From VRUE01 sp963703175 (GTDB taxonomy: Bacteria > Actinomycetota > Thermoleophilia > Solirubrobacterales > 70-9): DNA of 64,000 bases. This document shows positions 49,666 to 57,576 of this stretch, piece after piece. The DNA lies in the NCBI GenBank assembly GCA_963703175.1, contig OY969794.1:1116001-1180000 (forward strand), written 5' to 3'. The notes under the pieces were generated by a model. It saw nothing but the letters and a program-made list of their open reading frames with translations, ran no database searches and had not been told where the DNA came from. The position numbers and the translations under genes were made by a program. Position 1 is the first letter of the stretch. Each line of letters begins with the position of its first letter.

Positions 49666-51215
49666 TCAACTCGCTGCTCTGGACGCCCCTGATCTTCGGC
49701 TTCTGCGGGCTCGTTCTGCCGAAGCACGCCGCTGGCTGGTGGGCGACGGCGGGCGCCGCGGTGACGCTGGGCATCGCGATCGCCCTGCTTGCCGGCTTCG
49801 ACTCCGGCGCACCGGGGCTGCAGGACACCTACGACGTCAACTGGATCCCCGGGCTGGGCGTCCACTACAGCCTCGGCATCGACGGCCTCAACGTCTTCCT
49901 TGTGCTGTTGACCGCAGTCGTCTGGCTGGGCGGCACGGCGTTCGCGGCCTTCCGTGAGCGGGAGCGCCCACACCTCTTCTTCCTGATGATGCTGCTCGGT
50001 GAGACCGCGACCCTGGGTGCCTTCGTCGCCCAGGACCTGCTCCTCTTCGTCCTCTTCTTCGACCTAATGCTGGTCCCGTTCTACTTCCTCTTCGGCGCCT
50101 GGGGGAGCGATCGCGAGGGCGGGCCCACCGCCTCGGCGGCGACGCTGAAGATGATCGTCTACACCCTGATCGGCTCGCTGCTGATGCTGGTCGGGGCGAT
50201 CGCGACGGCGATCATCGCCGCCGACGGCGGCCAGATCACCTTCTCGATCGCGGAGCTGGCCAAGCACCCGATCGGCGACGGCAGCCAGCAATGGATCTTC
50301 TGGTTCTTCGCCGCCGCCTTCCTGGTCAAGATGCCGGCCTTCCTCCTGCACGGCTGGATGCCGGATGCCTATCGTGCCGCGCCGCTGCCGGTGCTCGCGG
50401 TCTTCTCCGGCGTGCTCGCCAAGGTCGGCGCCTACGGCTTCCTGCGCGTCGTCCTGCCGCTCTTCCCCGACGCCACCATCCAGTTCCAGGAGGTCGTGCT
50501 GGTGATCGCCCTCGCCTCGATCCTCTACGGCTCGGTGATGGCCTTCACCCAGACCAACGTGCGCCTGATCGGCGGCTACTCCTCGGTCGCCCAGCTCGGC
50601 TTCATCACCGCCGGGATTTTCGCCCTGCGCGCCGACGGGGGCGACGGGGCGATCCTGCAGATGGTCAACCACGGGCTGGTCGTCGCGCCGCTGTTCATCA
50701 TCGTCGCGATCCTGGTCGAGCGCAGCGGCACCGAGGACCTGCGCGAGATGGGTGGGATGGCGACGCGCGCTCCGGTGCTGGCAGCGCTCTTCCTGATTGT
50801 CACCCTGGCGACCCTGGCGATGCCGGGCTCGGCCAACTTCATCGGCGAGTTCTACATCCTCAACGGCCTCTTCCAGGCGAAAATCGTCTTCGCCTTCGTG
50901 GCGATCTCCGGCGTCGCGATGTCGGCTTACTACGCGCTGCGCCTCTATCAGCGGACGATGCACAACCGCGGGCCAGAGGCGGTCCCCTCGCGTGAGATCG
51001 GCCTCCGCGACGGCCTCGTCCTGGCGCCGCTGGTGCTCTGCATTCTCGGCCTGGCGCTGTATCCACAGCTGATCCTGAAGCGGACCGATACCTCGGTCCA
51101 GGAATCGGTCGCGGCAGCGACCAGGGGTCCGGCGCCGGAGGCCAAGATCGCGATCGGCTCCGGGTCGGCCTGGCATGGCAGGCAAACCTCATCGATCGGC
51201 ATCGGCGCGCCATGA
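49662..51215 (+). CDS. nuoM: NADH-quinone oxidoreductase subunit M (proton-pumping)
   Basis: 517 residues, about 14 transmembrane helices: GIDGLNVFLVLLTAVVWLGG, LLGETATLGAFVAQDLLLFVLFFDLMLVPFYFL, VKMPAFLLHGWMPDAYRAAP and YSSVAQLGFITAGIFAL. Mrp antiporter-like. The C-terminal ~40 residues after the last helix are Ala/Thr-rich and probably cytoplasmic. ATGA overlaps on both sides. Confidence 0.95.
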   Translation: MINSLLWTPLIFGFCGLVLPKHAAGWWATAGAAVTLGIAIALLAGFDSGAPGLQDTYDVNWIPGLGVHYSLGIDGLNVFLVLLTAVVWLGGTAFAAFRERERPHLFFLMMLLGETATLGAFVAQDLLLFVLFFDLMLVPFYFLFGAWGSDREGGPTASAATLKMIVYTLIGSLLMLVGAIATAIIAADGGQITFSIAELAKHPIGDGSQQWIFWFFAAAFLVKMPAFLLHGWMPDAYRAAPLPVLAVFSGVLAKVGAYGFLRVVLPLFPDATIQFQEVVLVIALASILYGSVMAFTQTNVRLIGGYSSVAQLGFITAGIFALRADGGDGAILQMVNHGLVVAPLFIIVAILVERSGTEDLREMGGMATRAPVLAALFLIVTLATLAMPGSANFIGEFYILNGLFQAKIVFAFVAISGVAMSAYYALRLYQRTMHNRGPEAVPSREIGLRDGLVLAPLVLCILGLALYPQLILKRTDTSVQESVAAATRGPAPEAKIAIGSGSAWHGRQTSSIGIGAP

Positions 51216-52714
51216 GCTTCCACGCCCCCGAGATGGACTACGCCGCGCTCTCGCCGGTCATCGCCCTGACCACCGGGCTCTGCATCGTGTTGCTCAGCGC
51301 GGTGATTAGGCCCCTGCGGCGGAGCGCCCCGGTGATGACGACGGCCACCCTGCTGACCACGGCCGGCCTGCTGGTCTCACAGTGGGACGATCCTACCAGC
51401 CTCGTCTCCGGCGCGCTCCGCCTCGATGACCTGGCGATCTCGATCTCGTTGATCGCGATCGCTGCCGCAGCCTTCACTGTGTTGCTCTCGATCCGCGAGC
51501 CGGCGACTGAGCAGGCGGGCTCCAGCGAGTACCACGCCCTGCTGCTTGGCTCGGTACTGGGCATGGTCCTACTGGCGCAGGCGCAGAACCTGGTCAGCTT
51601 CTTCGTCGCGATCGAGACCCTCTCGATCCCGCTCTACATCCTCTGCGCCACCAACATGGTCCGCGAGCGTTCGCTCGAGTCCGGCCTTAAGTACCTGATC
51701 GTCGGCTCGCTCGGCTCGGCGACGCTGCTCTACGGGATGGCCTTCCTCTACGGCGGCTCCGGCTCGACCGACTTCCTCGGCATCTCCGCCGGGATCGGCC
51801 ACGCCGGCCTGCTCGGCGACCCACTGGTCCTGGTCGGCATCGGCATGGTCGCAGTCGGGCTTGCCTTCAAGACCTCGATCGCCCCCTTCCACCAGTGGAC
51901 GCCCGACGTTTACGAGGGCGCGCCAACCCCAATCACCTCCTTCATGGCGGTGGCGACCAAGGCCGCGGCCTTCGCCGTCTTCATCCGCTTCTTCGACGTC
52001 GCGCTGATCGGCGAGGCGGGCGACTGGCAGCCGGCCCTGGCGGTGCTCGCCGCAGTCTCGATCGTCGTCGGCAACGTCGGCGCCCTCGGCCAGAGCTCGC
52101 TCAAGCGCCTGCTCGGCTACTCCGGCGTCGCCCAGGCCGGCTACATCCTCGGCGGCCTCGTCGTCGCCAGCCAGGCCGGGATCGACGCGATCGTCTTCTA
52201 CCTCGCCGGCTACCTCTTCATGAACCTGGCCGCCTTCTCCGTGATCGTCGCGCGCGAGCGTGAGACCGCCCTCGGCGACGACATCCGCGCCGTGCGCGGG
52301 CTCGGGCGCGAGCGGCCGCTGCTCGCCTGGCCGCTGACGATCTCGATGCTGGCCCTGGCCGGGCTGCCAGCGACGGTCGGCTTTATCGGCAAGCTCTACC
52401 TGATCGAGGCCCTGGTCGAAGGCGACTACACCTGGCTCGCCGTCTTCATCGCCGTCGGCACGATGATCTCGCTCGCCTACTACCTGCGGGTGGTAGCGGC
52501 GATGTGGATGCGACCCGGCGGGGAGACGGCGCCGGGCACCGCCCCGGCGATCGCCGGGGCTTCCCCCGAGGCCGACCCGATCGACCCCGATGCCGGCCGC
52601 CGCTGGTATCTCGTCGCTCCGGCTCTTCTTGCTGCAGCGGGCGCGGTCTTCTTCGGCATCGTCCCCCAGCCGCTCGTCGAGTTCGCTCAGCACGCGGGCT
52701 CATCCCTGTTCTAA
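51212..52714 (+). CDS. nuoN: NADH-quinone oxidoreductase subunit N (proton-pumping)
   Basis: 500 residues, 14 transmembrane helices; LVSFFVAIETLSIPLYILCATNMVRERSLESGLKYLIVGSLGSATLLYGMAFLYG and AFKTSIAPFHQWTPDVYEGAPTPITSFMAVATKAAAFAVF carry the pump Lys. Last gene of the operon. A ~30-residue Pro/Ala-rich loop precedes the final helix. A family A palindrome starts 18 bases after the stop. Confidence 0.95.
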   Translation: MSFHAPEMDYAALSPVIALTTGLCIVLLSAVIRPLRRSAPVMTTATLLTTAGLLVSQWDDPTSLVSGALRLDDLAISISLIAIAAAAFTVLLSIREPATEQAGSSEYHALLLGSVLGMVLLAQAQNLVSFFVAIETLSIPLYILCATNMVRERSLESGLKYLIVGSLGSATLLYGMAFLYGGSGSTDFLGISAGIGHAGLLGDPLVLVGIGMVAVGLAFKTSIAPFHQWTPDVYEGAPTPITSFMAVATKAAAFAVFIRFFDVALIGEAGDWQPALAVLAAVSIVVGNVGALGQSSLKRLLGYSGVAQAGYILGGLVVASQAGIDAIVFYLAGYLFMNLAAFSVIVARERETALGDDIRAVRGLGRERPLLAWPLTISMLALAGLPATVGFIGKLYLIEALVEGDYTWLAVFIAVGTMISLAYYLRVVAAMWMRPGGETAPGTAPAIAGASPEADPIDPDAGRRWYLVAPALLAAAGAVFFGIVPQPLVEFAQHAGSSLF

Positions 52715-52732
52715 GTGGCCCGGAGGCCCTGG

Positions 52733-52825
52733 CGCGGCGGGTCCTGTCACGGATTTGGAACCACCACCCCTGCGGTAGCTAAAGCTTCCTCGGGGTGGTC
52801 CCCCAAATCCGCGCCACCCGCCGCG
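52733..52825 (+). repeat. Palindromic element, family A copy 4 (after nuoN)
   Basis: 93 bp with ends CGCGGCGGGTCCTGTCACGG and CCGCGCCACCCGCCGCG, core GGTAGCTAAAGCTTCCTC at 52774-52791 identical to copy 2, inner stem ACCACCCC/GGGGTGGT different. Same orientation as copy 2. Lies between nuoN and the AEC permease. Confidence 0.9.
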
Positions 52826-52877
52826 AGGGGCGTTTGCGGCTGAGCAGGGATGGTTCGCTAGCTGAAAAGGTGCGGCG

Positions 52878-53801
52878 GTGATCGTCCTGCTCACTGCCGC
52901 GACCATCGCTGCCGCGACGGCGGTGGGTGTCTGGGCGGAGCGTCGCCGACCGCAGGCGGCAGCTGGGGCAGCGCGGCGCTCGCTGACGCTGATGCTCTAC
53001 GTGCTGCTGCCACCGGTGATCTTCTTCAACATTGCCTCCAGCAGCATCGACGTCAGCCACGGGGTCGGGCTGCTGCTGGGGCTCATCGCCTCATCGCTGG
53101 GGGCGCTGACCGCGTACCTACTGGCGAGCCGCGTCCTGCACCTCTCGCGGGCCCGCACCGGCGCGGTCGTCTGCACTGTGCTCAGCGTCAACACCGGCTA
53201 CCTGGGCTATCCGTTGACGGTGGCGTTGCTGGGTCGCGATCAGCTGCCTACCGCTGTTCTCTACGACGTCCTCGTCACCGGTCCCTGCCTGCTGCTCGGT
53301 GCCTTCGCAGTGGGCGCAGCCCTGGGGACCAAAGCCGGTGAAGGGCCGCGCGACAGGGTGCGCGCCTTCTTCACCCGCAACCCCCCGCTCTACGCCGCCA
53401 TTGCCGGCCTACTCGCGCCCAGTGCACTCGCGCCGCAGGTCCTGGTCGACCTCTCGCAGGTGCTACTGGTGGCGATCCTGCCGATCGGCTTCTTCGCCGT
53501 GGGCGCAACCCTGGCCGAGAACGCGGAGCACGGCGACCTGCCGATGCCGCCGCCGCTGACTAAGCCGGTGCTAGTAGCTCTCAGCTCGCGTCTGATCCTG
53601 GTGCCGGCGCTGCTGATGCTGCTCGCCGCTCCACTGATCGATCTTCCCGCCCCGTACCGCCTGATGGCGGCGATGCCGTCGGGGATTAACTCGATGGTCG
53701 TCGCCCACGCCTACGGCCTCGACATGGAGATCACCGCCGAGGCGGTCACCTGGTCGACCGCGATCGTCGTCCTCGCCGCCCTCGTCTCCCTGCTCTTCTG
53801 A
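52878..53801 (+). CDS. AEC-family permease (auxin efflux carrier-like)
   Basis: 307 residues from GTG 52878, about ten transmembrane helices in two inverted halves: LMLYVLLPPVIFFNIASSSID, NTGYLGYPLTVALLG, LPIGFFAVGATLAE and PSGINSMVVAHAYGLD, the discontinuous-helix positions of the family. Bacterial members carry malate/malonate or other organic acids. Its TGA stop begins the family C repeat. Not part of nuo, despite the same direction. Confidence 0.85.
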   Translation: MIVLLTAATIAAATAVGVWAERRRPQAAAGAARRSLTLMLYVLLPPVIFFNIASSSIDVSHGVGLLLGLIASSLGALTAYLLASRVLHLSRARTGAVVCTVLSVNTGYLGYPLTVALLGRDQLPTAVLYDVLVTGPCLLLGAFAVGAALGTKAGEGPRDRVRAFFTRNPPLYAAIAGLLAPSALAPQVLVDLSQVLLVAILPIGFFAVGATLAENAEHGDLPMPPPLTKPVLVALSSRLILVPALLMLLAAPLIDLPAPYRLMAAMPSGINSMVVAHAYGLDMEITAEAVTWSTAIVVLAALVSLLF

Positions 53802-53849
53802 CGTGCCGTCGCTTAGGTACCCATAGTGGCCTCCTACCGACGGCACGTC
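53800..53849. repeat. 50-bp repeat, family C copy 2
   Basis: GACGTGCCGT at the left, ACGGCACGTC at the right, with the central GGTACCCATAGTGGCCTC (reverse of copy 1). Overlaps the stop codon of the AEC gene by two bases, as copy 1 overlaps the ends of its neighbours. Differs from copy 1 only near one inner end. Confidence 0.85.
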
Positions 53850-53866
53850 CGTCCTATCCTGGGCAG

Positions 53867-54244
53867 GTGCTGCAGCATGTGACGCTGGAGGTTCTACCGG
53901 GCGACATTGAGCGCTCGGTCGAGCTCTGGAGCCTGCTTGGCTTCACGGAAGTCGAACCGCCTGCGGCGTTGGCGCAGAGCTTCATCTGGATGGAACGAGG
54001 GGGAACCCAGATCCACCTCGAACGAAACGAGGCGCCGGTCGTGCCCCCACATGGTCATGCGGCGGTCGTCGTCGACGACTTCGAGCAGACGGTCGAGCGC
54101 CTGCGCGAGAACGGCTTCAAGGTGACCGTAGGCCGCGAACACTGGGGCGCCCCGCGCGCCAAGGCCTCTGCCCCGAGCGGTCACAAAGTCGAGTTCATGG
54201 CCGTCCCACCGGCTCCGAAAAACACGGAAAACCGGCCCACTTGA
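53867..54244 (+). CDS. VOC (glyoxalase/dioxygenase) superfamily protein
   Basis: 125 residues from GTG 53867: LQHVTLEVLPGDIERSVELWSLLGFTEV with metal His near residue 4, GGTQIHLERNEAP, HGHAAVVVDDFEQTVERLRENGFKV, and GHKVEFM at the end. One VOC module pair, cytoplasmic. Reaction not identifiable: lyase, isomerase and resistance proteins share the fold. C-terminus Pro/Asn-rich. Confidence 0.8.
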   Translation: MLQHVTLEVLPGDIERSVELWSLLGFTEVEPPAALAQSFIWMERGGTQIHLERNEAPVVPPHGHAAVVVDDFEQTVERLRENGFKVTVGREHWGAPRAKASAPSGHKVEFMAVPPAPKNTENRPT

Positions 54245-54287
54245 GGTTTGGTTTCCGTCCGCGCGGATTGAGAGTTTGAGAAGAGCA

Positions 54288-55331
54288 ATGGGTTTCGACG
54301 CAAAGATCCTCGCCGACTCGCGATCGCCTGCCGACTACCGGCTGACCACGCTCGAGGCAACCTTCCCCCGCTTCGTCCTGGCCGAGTTCAACACGCATCG
54401 AGTTTTCTCCCGCAACTCGGCCAGCTCGCGCGCGATTCCGATCGCCAAACAGCTTCGCCGGGTGCTCGAGGAGCCTTACGTTCCGATCGAGTTCGGCTCG
54501 AACCAGCCGGGCATGCAGGCGGGGGCAGCTCTCACCGGCGAAAAGAGGGACGCTGCAGAGCGCGAGTGGCTGCATGCTCGTGACGATGCAGTGCGGCGAG
54601 TGCTGGGACTGGTTACCGACCCCGATGCCATCTCGGCAGACGATGACCTGCTCGAGTACCTAGGGCAGGTCGAAGAAGCAATACGAAACCGCGCCCAGTC
54701 TCCCGAGTGGCTAAATGTGCACAAGCAGGTCGCAAACCGTCTGCTGGAGCCATTTATGTGGCATACGGTGATCGTCACCGCGACCGAGTGGAACAACTTC
54801 TTGAACCTGCGCTGTCACCCTGACGCGCAGCCGGAGATCAGGCTGATCGCCGAAAAGATGCGGACTGCCATTGAGGCGTCCAAACCTGATCAGCTCGGTG
54901 AAGGTGAGTGGCATCTACCTTTGGTTCGGTCCGAGGATCGCGAACAGGTTGCTTCGATCGAGGACCTGATCAAAGTCTCGGCCGGGCGCTGCGCCCGGGT
55001 CAGCTACCTGACCCACGCCGGCGAACGCGACCTAAACGCCGACATCGAGCTACACGATCGCCTGCTTGAAAGCGGTCATATGTCGCCGCTGGAGCACCCG
55101 GCAAGGCCGCTAACTGCCAGTGAGCTGGAGACAAGTGAGTGGAATGGCAACTTCAAAGGCTGGCGTTCCTACCGCAAGCTGATTCCAAGGGAGGCGAACC
55201 CTCTGGGAAAAGGAGACGCCCCGGTAGGGGTTCCGCTTAACTTTTTCGGTGGATCGCCATCGGCCTTCCGTCAACCCGACGACGAAAAAGTACAAGACGC
55301 TCCACCCCTACCGGGGCGTCTCCTCACCTGA
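54288..55331 (+). CDS. thyX: FAD-dependent thymidylate synthase (long ThyX form) with repeat-derived C-terminus
   Basis: Methylates dUMP to dTMP with methylene-THF, NADPH and FAD. 347 residues; the ThyX motif appears as HRVFSRNSASSRA at residues 37-49 (RHRxxSxNxxSxR class), with WNNFLNLRCHPDAQPEI, SYLTHAGER and GHMSPLEHPA following. Longer than the classic ~220-residue ThyX, like phage and actinobacterial long forms. After GWRSYRKLIPREAN the last ~35 residues (GDAPVGVPLNFFGGSPSAF) are encoded by a family B palindrome. ATG 54288 with GAGAAGAG upstream. Works with tmk; no thyA seen. Confidence 0.88.
   Translation: MGFDAKILADSRSPADYRLTTLEATFPRFVLAEFNTHRVFSRNSASSRAIPIAKQLRRVLEEPYVPIEFGSNQPGMQAGAALTGEKRDAAEREWLHARDDAVRRVLGLVTDPDAISADDDLLEYLGQVEEAIRNRAQSPEWLNVHKQVANRLLEPFMWHTVIVTATEWNNFLNLRCHPDAQPEIRLIAEKMRTAIEASKPDQLGEGEWHLPLVRSEDREQVASIEDLIKVSAGRCARVSYLTHAGERDLNADIELHDRLLESGHMSPLEHPARPLTASELETSEWNGNFKGWRSYRKLIPREANPLGKGDAPVGVPLNFFGGSPSAFRQPDDEKVQDAPPLPGRLLT
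55212..55323. repeat. Palindromic element, family B copy 2, spanning the thyX and membrane-protein 3' ends
   Basis: Perfect 19-bp arms (55212-55230, 55305-55323; GGAGACGCCCCGGTAGGGG), inner ACTTTTTCG/CGAAAAAGT stem, conserved unpaired TTCCGCTTA and TACAAGACGCTCCA. The outer tip GGAGACGCCC replaces copy 1's GGCCCCTCT, each with a matching partner. Translated in thyX; its right arm lies over the last codons and stop of the convergent gene. Confidence 0.88.
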
Positions 55332-56108
55332 AGGTTGTTCTAATTCGGTTGCTGCTTTTTCGGCTGGCGTAGGCCAGGGCTCGGACTCACCAGACCGCCA
55401 GGCCGGTGGTTTCTCTCCTGGAACCCATCCCATGAGCAGCAGGCCCAGGTAAAGGAACCAGAACAGGTAGAAGGGCGGGAAGGGAAGGAGCGAGATCGCG
55501 CCAAGGGCGATGCCGAGCGCTCCCCAGAAGCGGGGCAGGAGGCCCACTCGCATCGCGTACAGCGAGGTGTAGATCATGGCGAACACGAATGAAAGGGCCC
55601 CGACTAGTCCGAGGACACCCACGACCGAACGGAGTGGAGCGTCCGTGACCACGTTGTTAGCGACTTCGTTCGCGCGGTCACTGTTCAGTCCTACGCTCTT
55701 TTCGACCAGGGTCGGGATGTGCCTGGAAACGAACTCATCAGCCGCGTTCAGGGTGACGACTGCGGTGAGAATCGCGGCCACCGCGAGGAACAGCGGAGCT
55801 GCTAAGACAATTCCGACGAACTGACTACGCATCGCCTCGCTGCGCGCCTTGGCGGCACGGAAGAGGTAGTAGAGCGGCACAGCCAGGAGACCTACACCGA
55901 GGGCCTGCAGAATGCTGGAGATCATCTGTGCGCTGCGGTGCGCGTCGACGTTGCGCAGCAGCTCGGATTCCCCGCCGCCGCCCCCGACTCCCTGGCTGGC
56001 GACGACGATCGCGGCGATGATCAACAGGATCGAAGCAAAGGTCGCTAGCGCCACCAGCCGTGACCAGCGCTGCTCCCAGGCCAGAATCGCCGCCTTACCG
56101 GGTTCCAA
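55308..56108 (-). CDS. Multi-pass membrane protein of unknown function
   Basis: 266 residues with about six transmembrane helices (near 20-40, 62-84, 97-122, 160-185, 195-212, 215-235). The loop SRHIPTLVEKSVGLNSDRANEV lies outside or in the cytoplasm. It resembles DUF4386-type proteins in layout, but I do not claim the family. The last residues (GEETPR) and the stop come from the family B repeat and overlap thyX by 24 bases. Confidence 0.65.
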   Translation of the reverse strand: MEPGKAAILAWEQRWSRLVALATFASILLIIAAIVVASQGVGGGGGESELLRNVDAHRSAQMISSILQALGVGLLAVPLYYLFRAAKARSEAMRSQFVGIVLAAPLFLAVAAILTAVVTLNAADEFVSRHIPTLVEKSVGLNSDRANEVANNVVTDAPLRSVVGVLGLVGALSFVFAMIYTSLYAMRVGLLPRFWGALGIALGAISLLPFPPFYLFWFLYLGLLLMGWVPGEKPPAWRSGESEPWPTPAEKAATELEQPSGEETPR

Positions 56109-56115
56109 GCTTCGT

Positions 56116-56562
56116 TCAGCCCCGCTCGTGGAAATAGAACTGCGGCAGGGCGCCCTCGATTACCTCGGCGGTCATCCGCTGCGCTACCTCAAGGTTGCCG
56201 GTTCGCACTGCGATGTCATCGAGCGTGACGATGCCGGCGAGGCTATCGCCATCGACCACGGGCAGGCGCCGCACCCGATGCTGGACCATCAGCGCCGCGG
56301 CCTCGTCGAGCTCCATCTCGGGCTCGCCGCAGATCAACGGCCGGGAGGCATGGTCGGCGACCTCCGCCTCGGGGTCGACGCCCTCGGCGAAAACCCGCAC
56401 GGCAAGGTCACGGTCGGTGATCATCGCCACCGGCGAGTCGGCCGAGTCGACAATTACGACCGAACCGACCCGGTTGTCGCGCATCTGCCGCGCGACTGAG
56501 ACGGCGCTTGCTTGCGGCGTTGCGGTGACGACCCCGGCGGTCATGATCTCGCTCAGCTGCAT
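56116..56562 (-). CDS. Tandem CBS-domain protein
   Basis: 148 residues: two CBS motifs, SEIMTAGVVTATPQASAVSVARQMRDNRVGSVVIVD and HASRPLICGEPEMELDEAAALMVQHRVRRLPVVDGD, each with the conserved G-x-V/I-T-x-x-D (MITDRDL, IVTLDDI). Stand-alone CBS pairs bind adenine nucleotides and regulate partners. ATG 56562 selected over an upstream in-frame start. Follows the membrane gene direction with an 7-base gap. Confidence 0.87.
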   Translation of the reverse strand: MQLSEIMTAGVVTATPQASAVSVARQMRDNRVGSVVIVDSADSPVAMITDRDLAVRVFAEGVDPEAEVADHASRPLICGEPEMELDEAAALMVQHRVRRLPVVDGDSLAGIVTLDDIAVRTGNLEVAQRMTAEVIEGALPQFYFHERG

Positions 56563-56582
56563 GCCCCGTACGCTACCGCGGT

Positions 56583-57221
56583 ATGAGCACCAAGCGAACC
56601 AGCCTTCCGACACCGGTTGTCCCGCTCGAGGCGGGCGCGGGGCCCGACAACCCTCCTTGCCCCGCCTGCGGCGAGCCGCTGTTTGGCTGGATCGACGACC
56701 GACTCGGCTTGGCCGGCCCGGTGAGCCGCTGCGAGAGCTGCGGGCTCGGAGTCGTCGGTGCGCCTGGATCCACGGAGGAGGCGCTACACGAGCTCGACCG
56801 CCTCAACAGCGGTCAGGCGGTGACGATCTCCAACCGGGGTGGCTTCTCGGCCTGGATCGGCGGCGCCGGTTGGGCCGGCCTCGAGCCAAACGCCCGTTAT
56901 TTGTTCACGGTCGAGGCGGTGCGCCGCCTCGTCGCCTGCCGCGACCAAGTGGTCAAGTCCGCCCGCTGGTCCCCCGGCGCCGGCATCGCGGCGATGTGGC
57001 AGACGATCCTCAACGGCTTCACCTTCGGCCGCAACGGGGCACTTGCAGCATTGGGACGCAGCACCGCAGTCCCCGCCGATCCGCCCTGGCAGCGCCGCCT
57101 CGACGCCCTGATCAACGTCGTGGTGGCAATTCCAGCAATACTCGCCGCGATCCCACTAGAGCTGATCGCAGCAGCGCTCAAACGCGGCGGAGCCCAAACC
57201 CTGCGCTTCGAGCTTCTCTAG
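56583..57221 (+). CDS. Zinc-ribbon membrane-anchored protein, unknown function
   Basis: 212 residues. Cys26/Cys29 (CPAC) and Cys50/Cys53 (CESC) form a zinc ribbon; a middle domain (ARYLFTVEAVRRLVACRDQVV, MWQTILNGFTFGRNGA) follows, then a C-terminal transmembrane helix (ALINVVVAIPAILAAIPLELIAAAL). The ribbon plus downstream segment resemble the front end of class I methyltransferase-type proteins with the catalytic domain missing; this is a guess. Abuts the convergent 57222 gene. Confidence 0.6.
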   Translation: MSTKRTSLPTPVVPLEAGAGPDNPPCPACGEPLFGWIDDRLGLAGPVSRCESCGLGVVGAPGSTEEALHELDRLNSGQAVTISNRGGFSAWIGGAGWAGLEPNARYLFTVEAVRRLVACRDQVVKSARWSPGAGIAAMWQTILNGFTFGRNGALAALGRSTAVPADPPWQRRLDALINVVVAIPAILAAIPLELIAAALKRGGAQTLRFELL

Positions 57222-57521
57222 CTAGGAGAGCCCTTCGCGCGCCTCACGCACGAGGGTGACTGCCTCGGGAAAGAGGACGCGGATCGCGTCTCGCACCTGC
57301 ATTGCCTGCTCGTCGCTCGAGCCAGTCAACTCGATCCGCTCGATCGAGGCGACGGTCAGGTCCGCCGCGAGGCGGATCGCGTTATCGGCCCAAGCGACGC
57401 GCTGGGAGGACTGCATCTGCTCGCTGAGCTCCTCCATGCGGGCGCGGAACTCGTCGGGGTCGCCAAAGAGGTTGAAACCCTCCACGAGGGGAATGTAAGC
57501 AGACCCGGCGAGGGACGGCAC
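57222..57521 (-). CDS. Small helical protein, unknown function
   Basis: 99 residues from GTG 57521, mainly two predicted helices (DEFRARMEELSEQMQSSQRVAWADNAIRLAADLTVAS and SDEQAMQVRDAIRVLFPEAVTLVREAREG). Soluble, acidic. Alternative shorter starts exist. No family recognised. Its stop abuts the preceding convergent gene, so both share the same few bases. Confidence 0.5.
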   Translation of the reverse strand: MPSLAGSAYIPLVEGFNLFGDPDEFRARMEELSEQMQSSQRVAWADNAIRLAADLTVASIERIELTGSSDEQAMQVRDAIRVLFPEAVTLVREAREGLS

Positions 57522-57576
57522 AAAGCCCTTACATTTGGCGCGCCACCCGCGCGCCGGAGCCGCCTACGGTCGGCCC

